Positions 1 through 12,300 of a DNA stretch of 64,000 bases are shown here, in pieces. Within the stretch, counting starts at the first letter, position 1. The number at the start of each line of letters is the position of its first letter. Source of the stretch: Apostichopus japonicus. Its lineage: Eukaryota; Echinodermata; Holothuroidea; Aspidochirotida; Stichopodidae. Where the stretch lies: assembly GCF_037975245.1 (NCBI RefSeq), contig NC_092575.1, positions 27,005,841 to 27,069,840 on the forward strand, in the 5' to 3' direction. A program made the translations under genes and the position numbers. The notes under the pieces were generated by a model. It ran no database searches, was not told the DNA's origin, and worked only from the letters and a program-made list of their open reading frames with translations.

Positions 1-383
1 ATCTTAACAATCATTTTTATACTCTATTATGAAGTCAAACTCCATTTTCCAATTATTTCCAGACCTAGCATAACCTTTCACTAACAACACCGTTAGCCTA
101 TCCTTTGGAACTACACAGCACTACCACAATAACTGTACCCACAAAATCACCAGAATCTACACATTTTCAGACAGATCATAGATTTTAAAAGGTTTAATAG
201 TCTTGTCCACCATTGACAACACTCCCATTACAAGGTACCAATTTCTCAAGGACCTCAAAGGGTTCACTAATTTATTCAACAAATGATTCATAAAGAAGTA
301 AAGCTTCTGAGAGATAGCCTGCCAATCCATCTTTTGTCAAATGAGTTTATTTAATTCCTGTTCTGGCCTGTTGGATGACCTAC

Positions 384-3248
384 CTGTACTGAACAATGAA
401 GAGGTTGACCAGGGAATATACCAGCATGATGATGGTGGTGTAAAGCTTAAACTGTTCGTAGCCTTGTTTGTAGTCATACCTAATGAGAATGGTAAAAAAA
501 AGAAAATGTAAATAAAATCATGGGCACAAGGATAGAAACATTCATGTTTGAATCAATAACCAAATCTATCATTTGACTGTAAGTTTGAACAGCCATATGG
601 ATTTAATAATGTAATATTCAAGAAACTAAATGCCAAATGTCACCACTTTGTGAGAATAGGTTCAAAATACATCAACTACTTGGAAAAATCCATGCCCATG
701 AAATCCTTGCTTGGCAAATTATATGTTAGTATTAAAACAATAATTATATAATGTTGATCATATACTATATCCAATATTGACTCCATTCAATTTGAGAAAC
801 ATAATTAATTAGAAATCAATGGTTAATTGAACATCTGCATACCACTCACCACATTTGATTGCTTCATGTCTTAAGAGTGTGCAAGAGTGTACTTGTGTAC
901 ACCCACAGAACAGCATAAATGAAGGGTCCTCTAAATTCTAGTAAATATTAATATTGGCAATGTGGCAAAATTTTTATAGAATATAGTCTGAAAAACAGCT
1001 TACAGGGTCACCAAATATATAAAAAGTGACTTACTTTTCTGCCTTGGTCAAAAGAGAAAGACTAATTTGTCCAACAATCACATTAAGTAAAAAGCTGCAA
1101 ATATGAGAAAGAATGAGAAAGCAAAATCAGAAAACCACAAGAAACATCACAGAGTACAGTATATATTGAAGAGACCACAACTAAAACAGTGTACACCTGA
1201 GGTAGATCAATAGACTCATTAAGAGACGTAGACATATTAATAAATAGGCTACCACAACTAACACAGTGTACACCTGAGATAGATCAAAAGACTCTTTGCT
1301 ACATACTCTAAGCTCCATCAGCTGTGTCAATTGACTTTAAACATTAATATCAAACATATTAATAGATAGGCTACCGCAACTAACACAGTGCACAAAAACA
1401 GTGTACAAATACAGTATACAAATAAACACATAAGTTCATCTTCTACTCTATGTCTTTTCTCCTACCTATTTGGCTTTGGTAAATTCTCTTGGATACTTCG
1501 ACAGGATTTCTGTCTCTCTGTGATCTTCTTTTCCAGAGCAGCATCCTCTTCTGATAGGCTAGAGTCTGATCTGTAGAGGAACAAAATGAAATAACGATAT
1601 AAGTCAAAGATGTTGTAATCAAAAACATGAATTCATGTACTGAGAATTATTCTCAATATACTGTAGTACTGGAACTGTTCTTGGGTACACTAAATACTGT
1701 ACTGAGTTTAATGTGCAATATTACCGTACTGTACAACTTTCCAAGAAAACTTACAGTACTTAACAATTTCTGATACTTGCAGAATATATACACACCATAT
1801 CTCTGTCCAACTTTAGAATAATTGTTACATTGTACATTATTTTGCAGTGGAATACATATTAAGGCAGACTCAACCTGTTCTTAATGCATTTTTTAGAAGG
1901 GAGGAGGGGGGGGGGGATTTTTCTGTAACATTACCTAACCCAAGGAATAATTTAACCCGTATTGTGATGCAAATGCTATGCAAATTGGGTAACTTGCTAC
2001 ACAAGTGCAAAGATGTATAATAGTTGTAGTACGTAGAAGCTTAAGTATTTTGTATGTGACAAAATTCATAGCCTTCAATAGTACTACACATAAATTATTA
2101 GGAGTGTTATTAAAATTAAGAAATTAATACTTAATGAATTTAAGCCCCGCCCAAACACTGCACTTCTTATTAGTTTTGATCGTATCTAATAACAGTGGCT
2201 TAAAATGTCTCACAGTATTGACAAATTTATGAAATCAATTGATACTTTCAGTTTAATGTTTTCTTTTATCTTTTATACTGTACCCTTCAAGTGCCTGTCG
2301 GAGTTGCTTGTACTTCTTGTTTTGGTGAGATAGTAGAGATAAACATTTAGACTGTATCTTCTTTAAATCTGCCAATTTTTCCTTGTAGACTTGGTTTTGT
2401 TTCTGTGAACAAGAATGTTATTTAGGTGTTATATTGATCTTTTAATTTAATAACAAGCAAAGAAATAGCTAAGTTGCTATACAAATGCAAATATGTATTT
2501 TAATTCAGGGAATAATTCATGTGGTTAATATATATATAGCTAAATGTTCCACAGCATGTCAAACTTGCTAAACAAATGCTCAAATGTACATCAGATTTTA
2601 TAAAATGTAGCATACTTATTTCTGTTTTCAATTAAATTACAGTAGAAATCAAATTCATAAACCTGCAAACTGTGTAAGAGTATTTTTCGTAATTAGATAC
2701 ACCCTCCACGATGTAGATAGACGAGAGACTACAACACAAGTTGGTTCATCACAAAACTGCTATTGTTGAAACTGAAAATAATCTCTGATACCAAATATTA
2801 TATCTGCTACCATTTTTACGTAGCAGTTTATTGGTCACTGACTATATTTTGCACTAAATCAAATCTGTGTACAGGTTAATATGTAAAGAAGATTACATCA
2901 TGCTACTTTTCGGAGAAATTAGCTCTGCATTCGCTCCAAAGACATATTCGAGATGCTTGCAATAAGCAATAACCTTAGATCGAAATAGATCAAATAGCGT
3001 AGGTAGGCCTGAGTAATGGAACCTGATCTTAGCCGAGGCTAGGCCTAGTACTGTAGTACTAGTAGTACCAGTCAAGTAGTCGTCTAGGCCTAGTACTACT
3101 AAGAAACACCGCAGGAATGGCAGGAAAATCTGCTGGTGACTAACTTTAAATTTCACAAGATTGGGAGACCACTTACCACGAGTGTTTCATATTCTTCTTT
3201 AAGATCGTCAAACTCATCTGTCAAAGATGCCTGACTAAGAAAAGACAT
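384..3248 (-). CDS. TMEM120: TMEM120 (TACAN) family membrane protein, 5' five exons, partial
   Basis: Five exons join in frame on the minus strand: 3177-3248 (start codon at 3246-3248), 2284-2402, 1466-1570, 1035-1094 and 384-479. They give 150 codons plus two bases, and the rest of the gene lies left of the window. The product begins MSFLSQASLTDEFDDLKEEY, then continues with a Lys/Gln-rich coiled coil (VYKEKLADLKKIQ, HQNKKYKQLRQALE), an acidic stretch (LSEEDAALEKKITERQKS) and the first hydrophobic helix (KLYTTIIMLVYSLVNLFIVQ). This order and the spacing match vertebrate TMEM120A/B, about 340 residues with an N-terminal coiled coil and six membrane helices. Family members sit in the nuclear envelope or ER and are linked to fat-cell differentiation; a mechanosensitive-channel role for TMEM120A is disputed. 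All five exons have GT..AG sites with matching phases. Paralogue A versus B cannot be assigned. Confidence 0.88.
1183..1395. repeat. Imperfect direct repeats in TMEM120 intron
   Basis: A short segment containing CAACTAACACAGTG and a preceding ATTAATA..ATAGGCTACC block recurs near 1231-1270 and 1355-1392. A diverged form of the first part lies at about 1183-1200. The copies lie wholly in the intron between exons 3 and 4 and look like an old local duplication. Confidence 0.5.
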
Positions 3249-3859
3249 TTTTAACCTAAGTTTCGAGTACGGCTTCGTACTGTATTTGAGGGAATTTGTA
3301 TGTGTGTCAGTTCCACGATGAAAGTCTATTTAGTAGGTGGAAGTTGAGGTCGCTCTGTAGAAATTGTGGTTACGATAAATAGCAACCACCTGGTCCAGGA
3401 AGATCGGTTTAGGGGAATTTGCATGTCAGTTTTTAAGTTCAAACTATTAAATTAGTTTAATATGACGAAAATATGCAGCCGATCATAACGTTATAAATGT
3501 GCTGAACAAGGATACTCTGCCCTGATATTTTGTTTCAATATGTTGGAACTGGAGAGGGGAGCTTTAAAAGCGAGATAAACTTCATTATACCAATGTAAAC
3601 AAGTGCCTCTTCTAATTTACCTATGATTACTGTAAAATAACAGCCCAACTTTTTGAACTTTAGCACCTTACACACAGTTAGGTTCACGGCTGGGATTGCA
3701 CCAACGGATGTGATTGGAGCGTCATAATTACACGCAGGGGGTAGGTAGCTTCCAAAAAAGGGGGGGCACAACATCAGAGGGGCACTTTCTCATTCAACAA
3801 CCACCACTCGTTATGATATAAACCGATACACACCGGCCATATTACTTAAATATATATGA

Positions 3860-4375
3860 TGTGTTAGTATGCTATCAATACTATTTGCTTACAAATACGT
3901 TAACAATGCACTGCCTCGTGTCTTTCGAAATATTGAACACCCAAGATTTGGGTCAGATATCCCAAACGTCACGAGAAAAAATGTACTATTCTCTGTCACT
4001 AGACACCGCTCTAAACATGAAAAGTTTCTGCTAAACAATTATTGTTATAAAATATGGAATAATCTCCCAACTGGTATTAGACATTCGAAATCATTTGCTT
4101 CATTTAAGTATAAACTAAAGAGTTATCTAACTTCCAAGTACCGTGATTGATATTATTGTCAATTTTGTTTTGTACATTTTGTTTTTCTTTCTTACTTTGT
4201 TCTGTTATTTTCTTTCTTTTTCTTTAGGGTTACTAGCTTTGATAACATTTTATGGTTTATCTAGTATCCTGTATATACCATTACTGCACTGCATTGTATG
4301 TCTATGTATATGCGAAATATATTAACTGAACTATTATGGTGCACGTGAATAATTGAAATAAAATATTAAAATTAA
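3860..4375 (+). mobile_element. 3' remnant of a non-LTR retrotransposon (reverse-transcriptase tail)
   Basis: The frame at 3869-4150 ends in NNYCYKIWNNLPTGIRHSK followed by SFASFKYKLKSYLTSKY. This matches the typical extreme C-terminus of LINE reverse transcriptases: an aromatic residue, W-N-x-L-P, x-x-I, then S-F-x-x-F-K and a lysine-rich helix. An in-frame stop at 3857-3859 and the absence of catalytic RT motifs upstream show that only the tail survives. AT-rich sequence after the stop, to about 4375, is probably the element's 3' UTR. The clade cannot be fixed from this fragment. Confidence 0.6.
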
Positions 4376-4589
4376 CAAAGGCTTAAGATATCATGCAAAA
4401 GACAGTTCTTCATCAAAGGGGCACATTTTATTTTCCAGTAGGCCACATTTGCTATTTTGGAAAAAAGTGGGGGGGGGGGACGTGCCCCCAGTGCTCCTGG
4501 CTCATACCCCCTAATTACACGGTTCTGAAACAAAAAAAAATCCCAGCTGTTTGACCCCTTCGCAAAGCGTTCATTATTCAAATGTTGTG

Positions 4590-4632
4590 TCCCCCGCCCC
4601 GCCCGCCCGCCCCGCCCCGCCCCGCCCCACTC
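4590..4632. repeat. CCCGC simple repeat
   Basis: A run of CCCGC/CCCCG units in otherwise AT-rich DNA. It lies inside a G/C-rich patch that also holds an 11-base G run near 4470. A sequence resembling a hAT terminus (complement of CAGGCGCGTAGCCAG) follows near 4787-4802, so the patch may belong to a decayed element. Confidence 0.5.
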
Positions 4633-6390
4633 CTCCTTCCCCGAATTGGAATTCGTAGCAGAGGGTAGAGCCATTATGGTGTCATGAATAGTTACATCAT
4701 TATAAACGTTAATTATACTTCAAATTTCAGACTCTTAACAATTGGAAGGGGATTTGGCCTGCCCCATAACACGTACCACCTAGGCTGGCTACGCGCCTGT
4801 CCTGTGACGTAACACAAACTGATCATTGACTCAAACAAATTAACCTCAGATGGTTCAACTCTCCAGGACCAAAATCGATATTCAACATGTCCAGGCAATT
4901 ATCATAAGTCCGTCAAACGTAATTGAATGTTTCCAAATTTTAGGGGGAAAAGCAAATAATAGAAAAGGAAACTTCGTCAACGGTAAAGTGAAATGAAACT
5001 TTTAATTATGTACTAAGAAAATGGCTGCAGTGATTAAATTCTTTCTGCATTCCAATCTTTGAGATTCTAATTCAATTCGTCGATTACGTAATCATCCCAT
5101 AGACTCCCTTTTCTTATACCATTCTAACGTGAACTTTCATTTTCCGTGTCAACCTTGTAAGTCGTGTAAATGATTAACGTTGTATAGGCTACATCAATCT
5201 TCAAAGAAAGAAACGTTAGTTTATACGTTGCACATGCCTACACCCTAGATAAGAAGATTATAGCCATGCATACATTAATCATTCGGTAAGTATACTATTT
5301 GTTAAAAGTTTGTAAGCTTTCTTAGATAATTAATGCTGACAACGTTTACACAAGTGTCATTAAGTCGTAGTATTTTTCTAAACGAAAACGCAGCTTTACA
5401 TTTAGTTTTTTTTTTTGGTCGGTCGGTATAAATGGATATATCTAATGTAAGCATTAGCATAACCTTTCCTTCCTGTCGGAAGTCTACTGAGAAAAAACCT
5501 GTTTGGTAACTCCGAAAATTAATGTACGAAAATTAATGTACATATACGCTGATCACTCTATTAAAGTTTCGATGTATCGGGACTTGGGGGGAGAGAGGGA
5601 CAAATGGTTTGGTCATCGTGTCCAGGTTCTATCTAACATGACTTTTCTTAAAACTGAAAAACTATTTTCACAAAAACTAAGTTTTTGCTTCAATTTCGAT
5701 CTTCTGTGCAGAAATGAGTTGAGTGACAAAAGTTACTTCTCAAATTTGAAAGTTGTTCTTCGTGAAAGCTAATAATTGGCTGACTTGTGACAAATGAGAA
5801 CAACTATGAATTTGATACGTCATGACATTGTCACTGTCTGTGGGTAAACTATACCTGAATAATACCTGACTAAATACGGAAAACGGCGGCAAGTGTGTAC
5901 CTAATTTCCAAACAGGTTACTATGTCATCCTACACAACATTTCAGCACTACTCGTCCCCCTACGTGTGCTTATCCTTCCTTTCAATTTACTATACCTGCC
6001 TCCCCCCCCCCCCCTCTCTCTCAACAGTTTCACCAGAAAGTTATCGTCGGTCACTTTGATAGTATTAAAATTGTCCTTTGAGAGGCCTACCGTATGGCTA
6101 TGAGCCTTGCTTTCTATCGGTCATTATCGGATCATCCAAATAGGCAATATGTCCCATGTCTCCCCATGTTAAAAGACTAGTGTTAAAAGACTTATAATGT
6201 TACAAAGGACCCAAGGCCTAATTGCCGCCCTGAACACTTTTATACCAGACATCAAATTTTTACTTTGAGGTAGGGTTTGCAAAACTTAAATGGGGAAGGA
6301 AATGGAGAGGGGGTATATGGTGTATATTTGCTTCTACCTTGCTATTATTCTTTAGTGGCCTCCCACAATTTTAATCTGTGGATTGCTGCA

Positions 6391-9300
6391 ATGTATTTTG
6401 CTTTTGACTGTTTTCCCCCTTTCTTCAGCGTGTCACTAGTCAGTGTGTTGATTGCTTCCGTTTGCATCAAAATCATCTTTGGATTTCCATTTGATGAGAA
6501 GTCTCAAACCTTTCCAAACAATGCTGAAGATTTAATAGAGAAAACTCGAACATGGGTTGAAAATGAGCAGTGCGCTCATTACAGAGGTATATTAGAGTTA
6601 TATTTGTTTAATTTTTTTTTAATTGAATAATATGTGAGGCATATAATTTTTTGACATATGTATCACTTGCTATGAGAGTTGCATTCTCTGATAGAAAGGG
6701 ATGGAATTGGAAAAACAAAACACTTCCCTATCTCTAATATAGAAAACAAAACAAGTCGATCACCTTCTCTGGTCAAAAGCTTTCGGAACTCGTCTCCCCT
6801 TCTTAATAAACAATCTGTCCATTCCCCATTTCATATCAGTCAATAAGATATTTGTATATAAATTGATGAATGTTATTGATTGATCGATCTTACATCGATC
6901 ACAGAATTCAATGAATCGCGGACACGAAGAACTCCACTAACAACCCTATCACAGTTTGGAGCAAGTTTTGACCAGAGTAAAAGAATGTCAACATTTGCAC
7001 ATGTATGTGAAAACATTACTGCAACATACGGTCACAGGTGAGACACTCTTTTTTTTTTTAAATCAGATTTAATTTCATGAAACATTTTCCCTTACATTTT
7101 CCCTAATATATCTGTTTGACACTATAAAATAAAAATCGTAACTTAGAAATAAGAAATACAACGGTAGTTTTTTATTAAATTACAAATGTGATAAATGACA
7201 TTTTCGTTCCTAGCATACAGAATCCGAGGTAAACTGTTTCCGCAGACGATCTTAGATCAAAACAAAACGGGAAGGCTCTTTAGATGAATTAATCATACTT
7301 TCCAATACAAACGGCATTTTGCAGTATAAATAAGAAGTTCGCCAAAATTGTCTCCTCTCAGTCATGGCTGATAATATTTATTCACATTAACCATACACAT
7401 TAATTCATACACATATCATGAATTATACGAATGTTGTAGTTTAATTTCATTTTTCGCGGAATGCTTCCACCGAAGTCGTGGAATCAATGCCCGCGTTTTG
7501 GCCCCTGGTGGGGTCCAGTGGAAAACAACACGGTTGGGGTCCAGAGTGCGATTCCCCTGTAAGCTCTGAGGCATTTAAAATCTGTGGTCATTAGAATGAA
7601 GCATTTAACTGTTCAAAAGGCAATTTCATGAGCACTGAACAGACCACAAAAGTCACCCGTTTGACCATGCATGTTTTTAAATAATAGCCTAAATCGGGCT
7701 AACGAACGGTCGATTTTGTTATTGATGTGGGGGGGGGGGGGGGGGGTTGCGCGTGGAGAGCGTAGATTATGGAAGGGTTTTGGAAAAAAATAATTCCACA
7801 CTCAAGCTGTCCAACATGAACACGAATGAGACAACTATATCTACAATTGGTGCGCCGAAAATAACAATTTTTAGCACATTTCATACATCCCATTACGGTT
7901 ACCATTCTTCCGCCAAATTGACCTCGGGCCCCTCTGTTTGAGGCCTTGCTCGGGTATTCTCCGACTATCTACTACTCTCCATTTGGGTTAGCCCTTAGTG
8001 TTAATTAGCCTTCCGTATTTGACCTCGTTCTCACTGCAGGCTACACACCCGTTCGGTCCTTGACGAGATCGCGAAGATGTGTTCCACACCTGACGAGACG
8101 CCATCCTGTTACCCTTTATCACGATACACCAAACCTGACGGCATGTGTAATAATCCGATCTTCCCACACAGAGGCAAATCTTTCACGCCTCTGAAAAGAT
8201 ATTTGAAAGCAGCCTATGCAGACGGTAAGGTATAGTAGTTGAAAAGAGCTGAACGAGAAAACAAATGTAGCTTCATTTATTGCAAATCAAATGTATAATG
8301 AAGCTAAAAACTTCACGTTTCTATTGGCTAATAGAAAATGGTATTTCTAAAATTATCAAAATCAGCCTAAACTGTTTTCATTTTGTCGTCAGTTAGAGGT
8401 TATAGCAAACTGAATTATTTCATCGACTTCTTTCATGACAGCAATTTCCTGCAAAAGATTACAGTCTCTCTTCAACGTTATCATGGTTATACGGCTGTCA
8501 TTGTTTAGCTATGTTGGGCATTTGTAAACATGGAACCACTTGAGTCACTCCTAAAACTTCGACTGAGAGTAACAGCGCCTTCAATTTTCTTACCAAGCCC
8601 CTTTTCACCGCCGCCTCGCCCGCCCCTTCTCACCTTCCCCTCCGTTCAACTATTTGTTATTACTTACATTAACTATACGTTACAGATTTATCTCAACCGA
8701 GACTGACGCAAGCAGGGGAGGAGCTCCCATCTGCTAGGAAGATTTCATCCACAGTCTTTACTCATGAAACTGTGGAGATGCGAGGATACACTAGCCTGGT
8801 CACTCACTTTGGACAACTCTTGGACCACGATATTGGTCACACACCAACAGAAGTTGGTGAGGATAAGATATGATTAACCTATACAAATGGAAATATTTCA
8901 CAGCAGGTACAAATGCCACGTGAGAATAAAAATGCATTCCTGAGGAAGGGAGTAAAGCTTTAACTATGGTTCCGTTTTACCTAATAATAAAACCATCCCT
9001 CCTCCTCCTCCCCATTTCGCTCACCGACCCAATAGTAGCCTATATTATATGTTATTTAGAAACCTTATATAGTATCTAGATATTGCCGAATTCTTCTATT
9101 TCAATACGATACCATAATTGTGGAAGTCTGGAAGGGAATTACGGGTGGAAAATTGGGTCTGTAGAATATATCCATAATTTCAGTTACGTAACACTGTTGT
9201 CAACCAAAATTAACAAAAAATAATAAACAAAGCAAAAAATCATTCGTATTATCAGCAAACACCCTAGAAAGTCTCACAAGTCATTTTCAAATTCAAGCAA

Positions 9301-12300
9301 GCATTTTACCAACTCTTTCAAAAGTATATCTTCGCATACTGAAATATTACATTTTTTAAAGCAATTTTAGCATACACTATCAATTTTAAAGCCAACTCTG
9401 GTCACGCTTTTGACTGGATTCTGTTTCATATCCATTCTAAGGCAACTGTGGTTGTTCGCGGTCATCAATTTGTTTACCTATCGAGGTGCCTGCTTCCGAC
9501 CCCTTCTTCGAGGTTCCTTGTTTTCCGTTCCTTCGTTCGCTGCCAGTCCTTGGAGAAGATTGTCAGCCGGGCCCTCGTCAACAGTTGAACCAAGTGACGT
9601 CACTAATTGACGGATCGGTCACATATGGGTCATCAGCTGAAGTCGAGGAGTCTCTGAGAGATAAATCTCATGGAAAGTATATTTATGATAAATTGAATGC
9701 CAAATTCTCTTCTTTTTCTTCATATCAAGCTTATTGTTTTTAAAATTCTTAATTTATCATAATGATTGAGAAGAGCGACATAACATTGTATTTATGACTT
9801 CTTAAATTTTCCTACTTTTTATATTATTATATGTCTTATCAGAGGGCCTCGTGGAAGATTAGCTATTGCTAAACGAGCTACCCTCTTAAAATAAAGTTGA
9901 AATAAATAAATAAATAAATAACGACCATTTGTCACATTGAGTGATTTACCTGCAACTATGAATGATGAACGTATCAAGGATTACTGGCGGGGGGTGGGGG
10001 AGGGGGTGGGGGAGGGAGAATTTGTCATTCAGTGGATACGTCTGCCACAATGAGTGGTGAGAGTGTCATTTGATAATCGGCGAAAAGCCCGGATTATCGG
10101 TAATTAAACCTGTATTATCGGTTTAAATCCAAGATTATATTCGAAAAAAAACTTGGACTATCGGTCGTAGTTCTTTAGTCAACTTTTTGAACCGATGATC
10201 TGTCAAGAATTCAGATTTATCAGACGAAAATCCAAGTTTATCGATCAATAGTCCAGGTCTTGTACCGATGATCCAGGGTTTTCAATTGATAAGCCTATTA
10301 ATTAAAGGCATTGAAGACTCGCCCCAAACCGCGTGCCACCCTCCGTTGCTTGCAAGTGAAGTTTTTTTCTTGTCGCTACAAAATGCAGACCGTAATGAAA
10401 CGTGATACCTTGTTATCTTTATCTAGACCTGAGATGTCCATCGCTGCTATGTACACTGTGTTGTGGGTATTGACCGTAGCTGTATGCATTGAATGTACAC
10501 TAGTGTTTAATTACCAACGGTAGCAAGCTGTGTGTGCATTTTCTGGGATCGATGGTGGTGTCAAACACTTCTGTTACACCTCATTCGAAACTAGATCATA
10601 TTACCGGTATGAGACGTTTCTTTGTGCACGAGTCTTCACACCCTGGATTTTCGACTGATAGACCTGGACATATCCTGCGATAATCCAGGTTTTTCTAACG
10701 ATAATCCAAGTTTTTTTCGATATTTTTCAAGTTTGTGTTCTCGATATTCCAATTTTATCGGCGATATTGCCGGTTTCCGCGAGATAAACCAGGTTTATTG
10801 TTGAAAAACCGGGATTTTCAGTGGAAAACCTGGAAGTAGAGATTCCAGGTTTATCGTGCACTATGATGATGCGTCACATTCAGTAGTAAGATTATCACAA
10901 TTCATTTTGAAGGTACAAAAACATTCACGGCCCCTACTTCAAACCGGTGAAAAGTCTCTCCCCCCCCCACACCCCACCCCACTACACTGTAAGTTGTAGC
11001 ATGGAGGTCTGTTTTACCTCCATGGTTGTATAGCATCTGTTTTTACCTCCATGGTTGTAGCATCTGTTTTTACCTTCATGGTTGTAGTAATCATTTTCAT
11101 TAAATTTTGCTGCAGGCATGGGTCTCCTTCTGATGTCACGAGGTGCCAATGACTTTTCTTTACCTCACCTGCCAAAGGATGTACAGATGTCAGATTGTAT
11201 CTCATTCCGTGCTACTCAACAATGCGGGCGATCCGGCGACAAACGAGCAGCTGAACAACCCGGTCTGACCGCACTTCACACCCTCTTCCATCGATTGCAC
11301 AATCATATCGCTTTGCAACTGTTCCAGTTAAACAGGGCATGGGACGAGGAGAAGTAAATAATCACACATCTTTACTTATCAGCAAGGGCGTAGGAACCGG
11401 GGGGCTGGGGGCGCCAGCCCCCAGTGAAAAATATGGAGGGGCGGAAGCATCATCCGCCCCCCCCCCCCGCTTCGCAAGTCAGAAAACCCCTTTTTCATTT
11501 CCAAATGAGAAAAAAATCTCATTTGGAGGACCAAATTGCATCTAAGGCCAGGTGAAAATACAAAATTAATTTTACAAAATGGAGTGGGTGTTGAAGTGTG
11601 CTTTATTGCACCAAATTGCATCTGAGGCCACCTGGAAATGCAAAAAAATCCAAAGGGGAGGGGGACACCCCCTCCCCTTAGACCCCTCCCCCAGGCCGGC
11701 CATCAGTCTTCAGCCCCCCCCACTCAAAAGTACCTTCCTACGCCACTGTCTGGGCTACTACTATAAGGGTTTTCTGACTTGCGGAGCGGGGGGGGCGGAA
11801 TGATACTTCCGCCCCTCCACATTTTTCACGGGGGGGGGGCTGGCGCCCCCAGCCCCCGGTTCCTACGCCCTTTAGCCCAGATCAGTTGAAAGATCTGGTC
11901 GCCATCTTTATTCATGTCCGACTGATTTACTTTTCAGGTTGTATCAAGAAGCACGTAAAATCGTCACAGCCATTTTTCAACACATAGTCTACAATGAGTA
12001 CCTGCCGCTGCTGCTTGGTCCCAGAATAATGGGAATATTTGAGTTATTGTTAAATCCAGACGGATTTTTTCACGGTTACGATCATAAAATACATCCTGCT
12101 ATGACAAACGTCCTGTCTACGTCAGCAATTCGCATGGGCCACAGTCAAGTTAGCCACGAAATGATCCGTCTCAACAACAGATTCGAACCGGTGTTTGATC
12201 CTCTGCCACTCACTGAGGCTTTCTTCAATGGGACTCTAATGTTTGATGAAAGTAATGGCGGGATTGATGCTCTTGTCTTTGGGATGTTAGTCGAAAGATT

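Larger units (their letters stand above)
3249..6390. other. Intergenic region between TMEM120 and the peroxidase gene
   Basis: No spliceable conserved gene was recognised. The segment next to 3249 should hold the TMEM120 5' UTR and promoter; no TATA box or other motif could be assigned with confidence. The rest holds a decayed LINE tail (3869-4150), a C/G-rich simple repeat (about 4590-4632), a possible DNA-transposon end near 4780-4803, and poly-G, poly-T and poly-C runs (near 4470, 5409 and 6002). Small open frames here look random. Confidence 0.6.

Noticed and set aside
4143-4325. 60-residue hydrophobic frame after the LINE tail
   Set aside because: T-rich 3' UTR-like sequence gives Phe/Leu by composition; no independent support.
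9410-9610. Alternative frame over peroxidase exon 5
   Set aside because: It follows if the exon starts at 9486 after the AG at 9484-9485, but that frame stops early and loses the conserved peroxidase motifs; the acceptor at 9440-9441 keeps them.
10311-10523. 70-codon frame between the degenerate repeat clusters
   Set aside because: No family resemblance, no splice support, and location inside a peroxidase intron.
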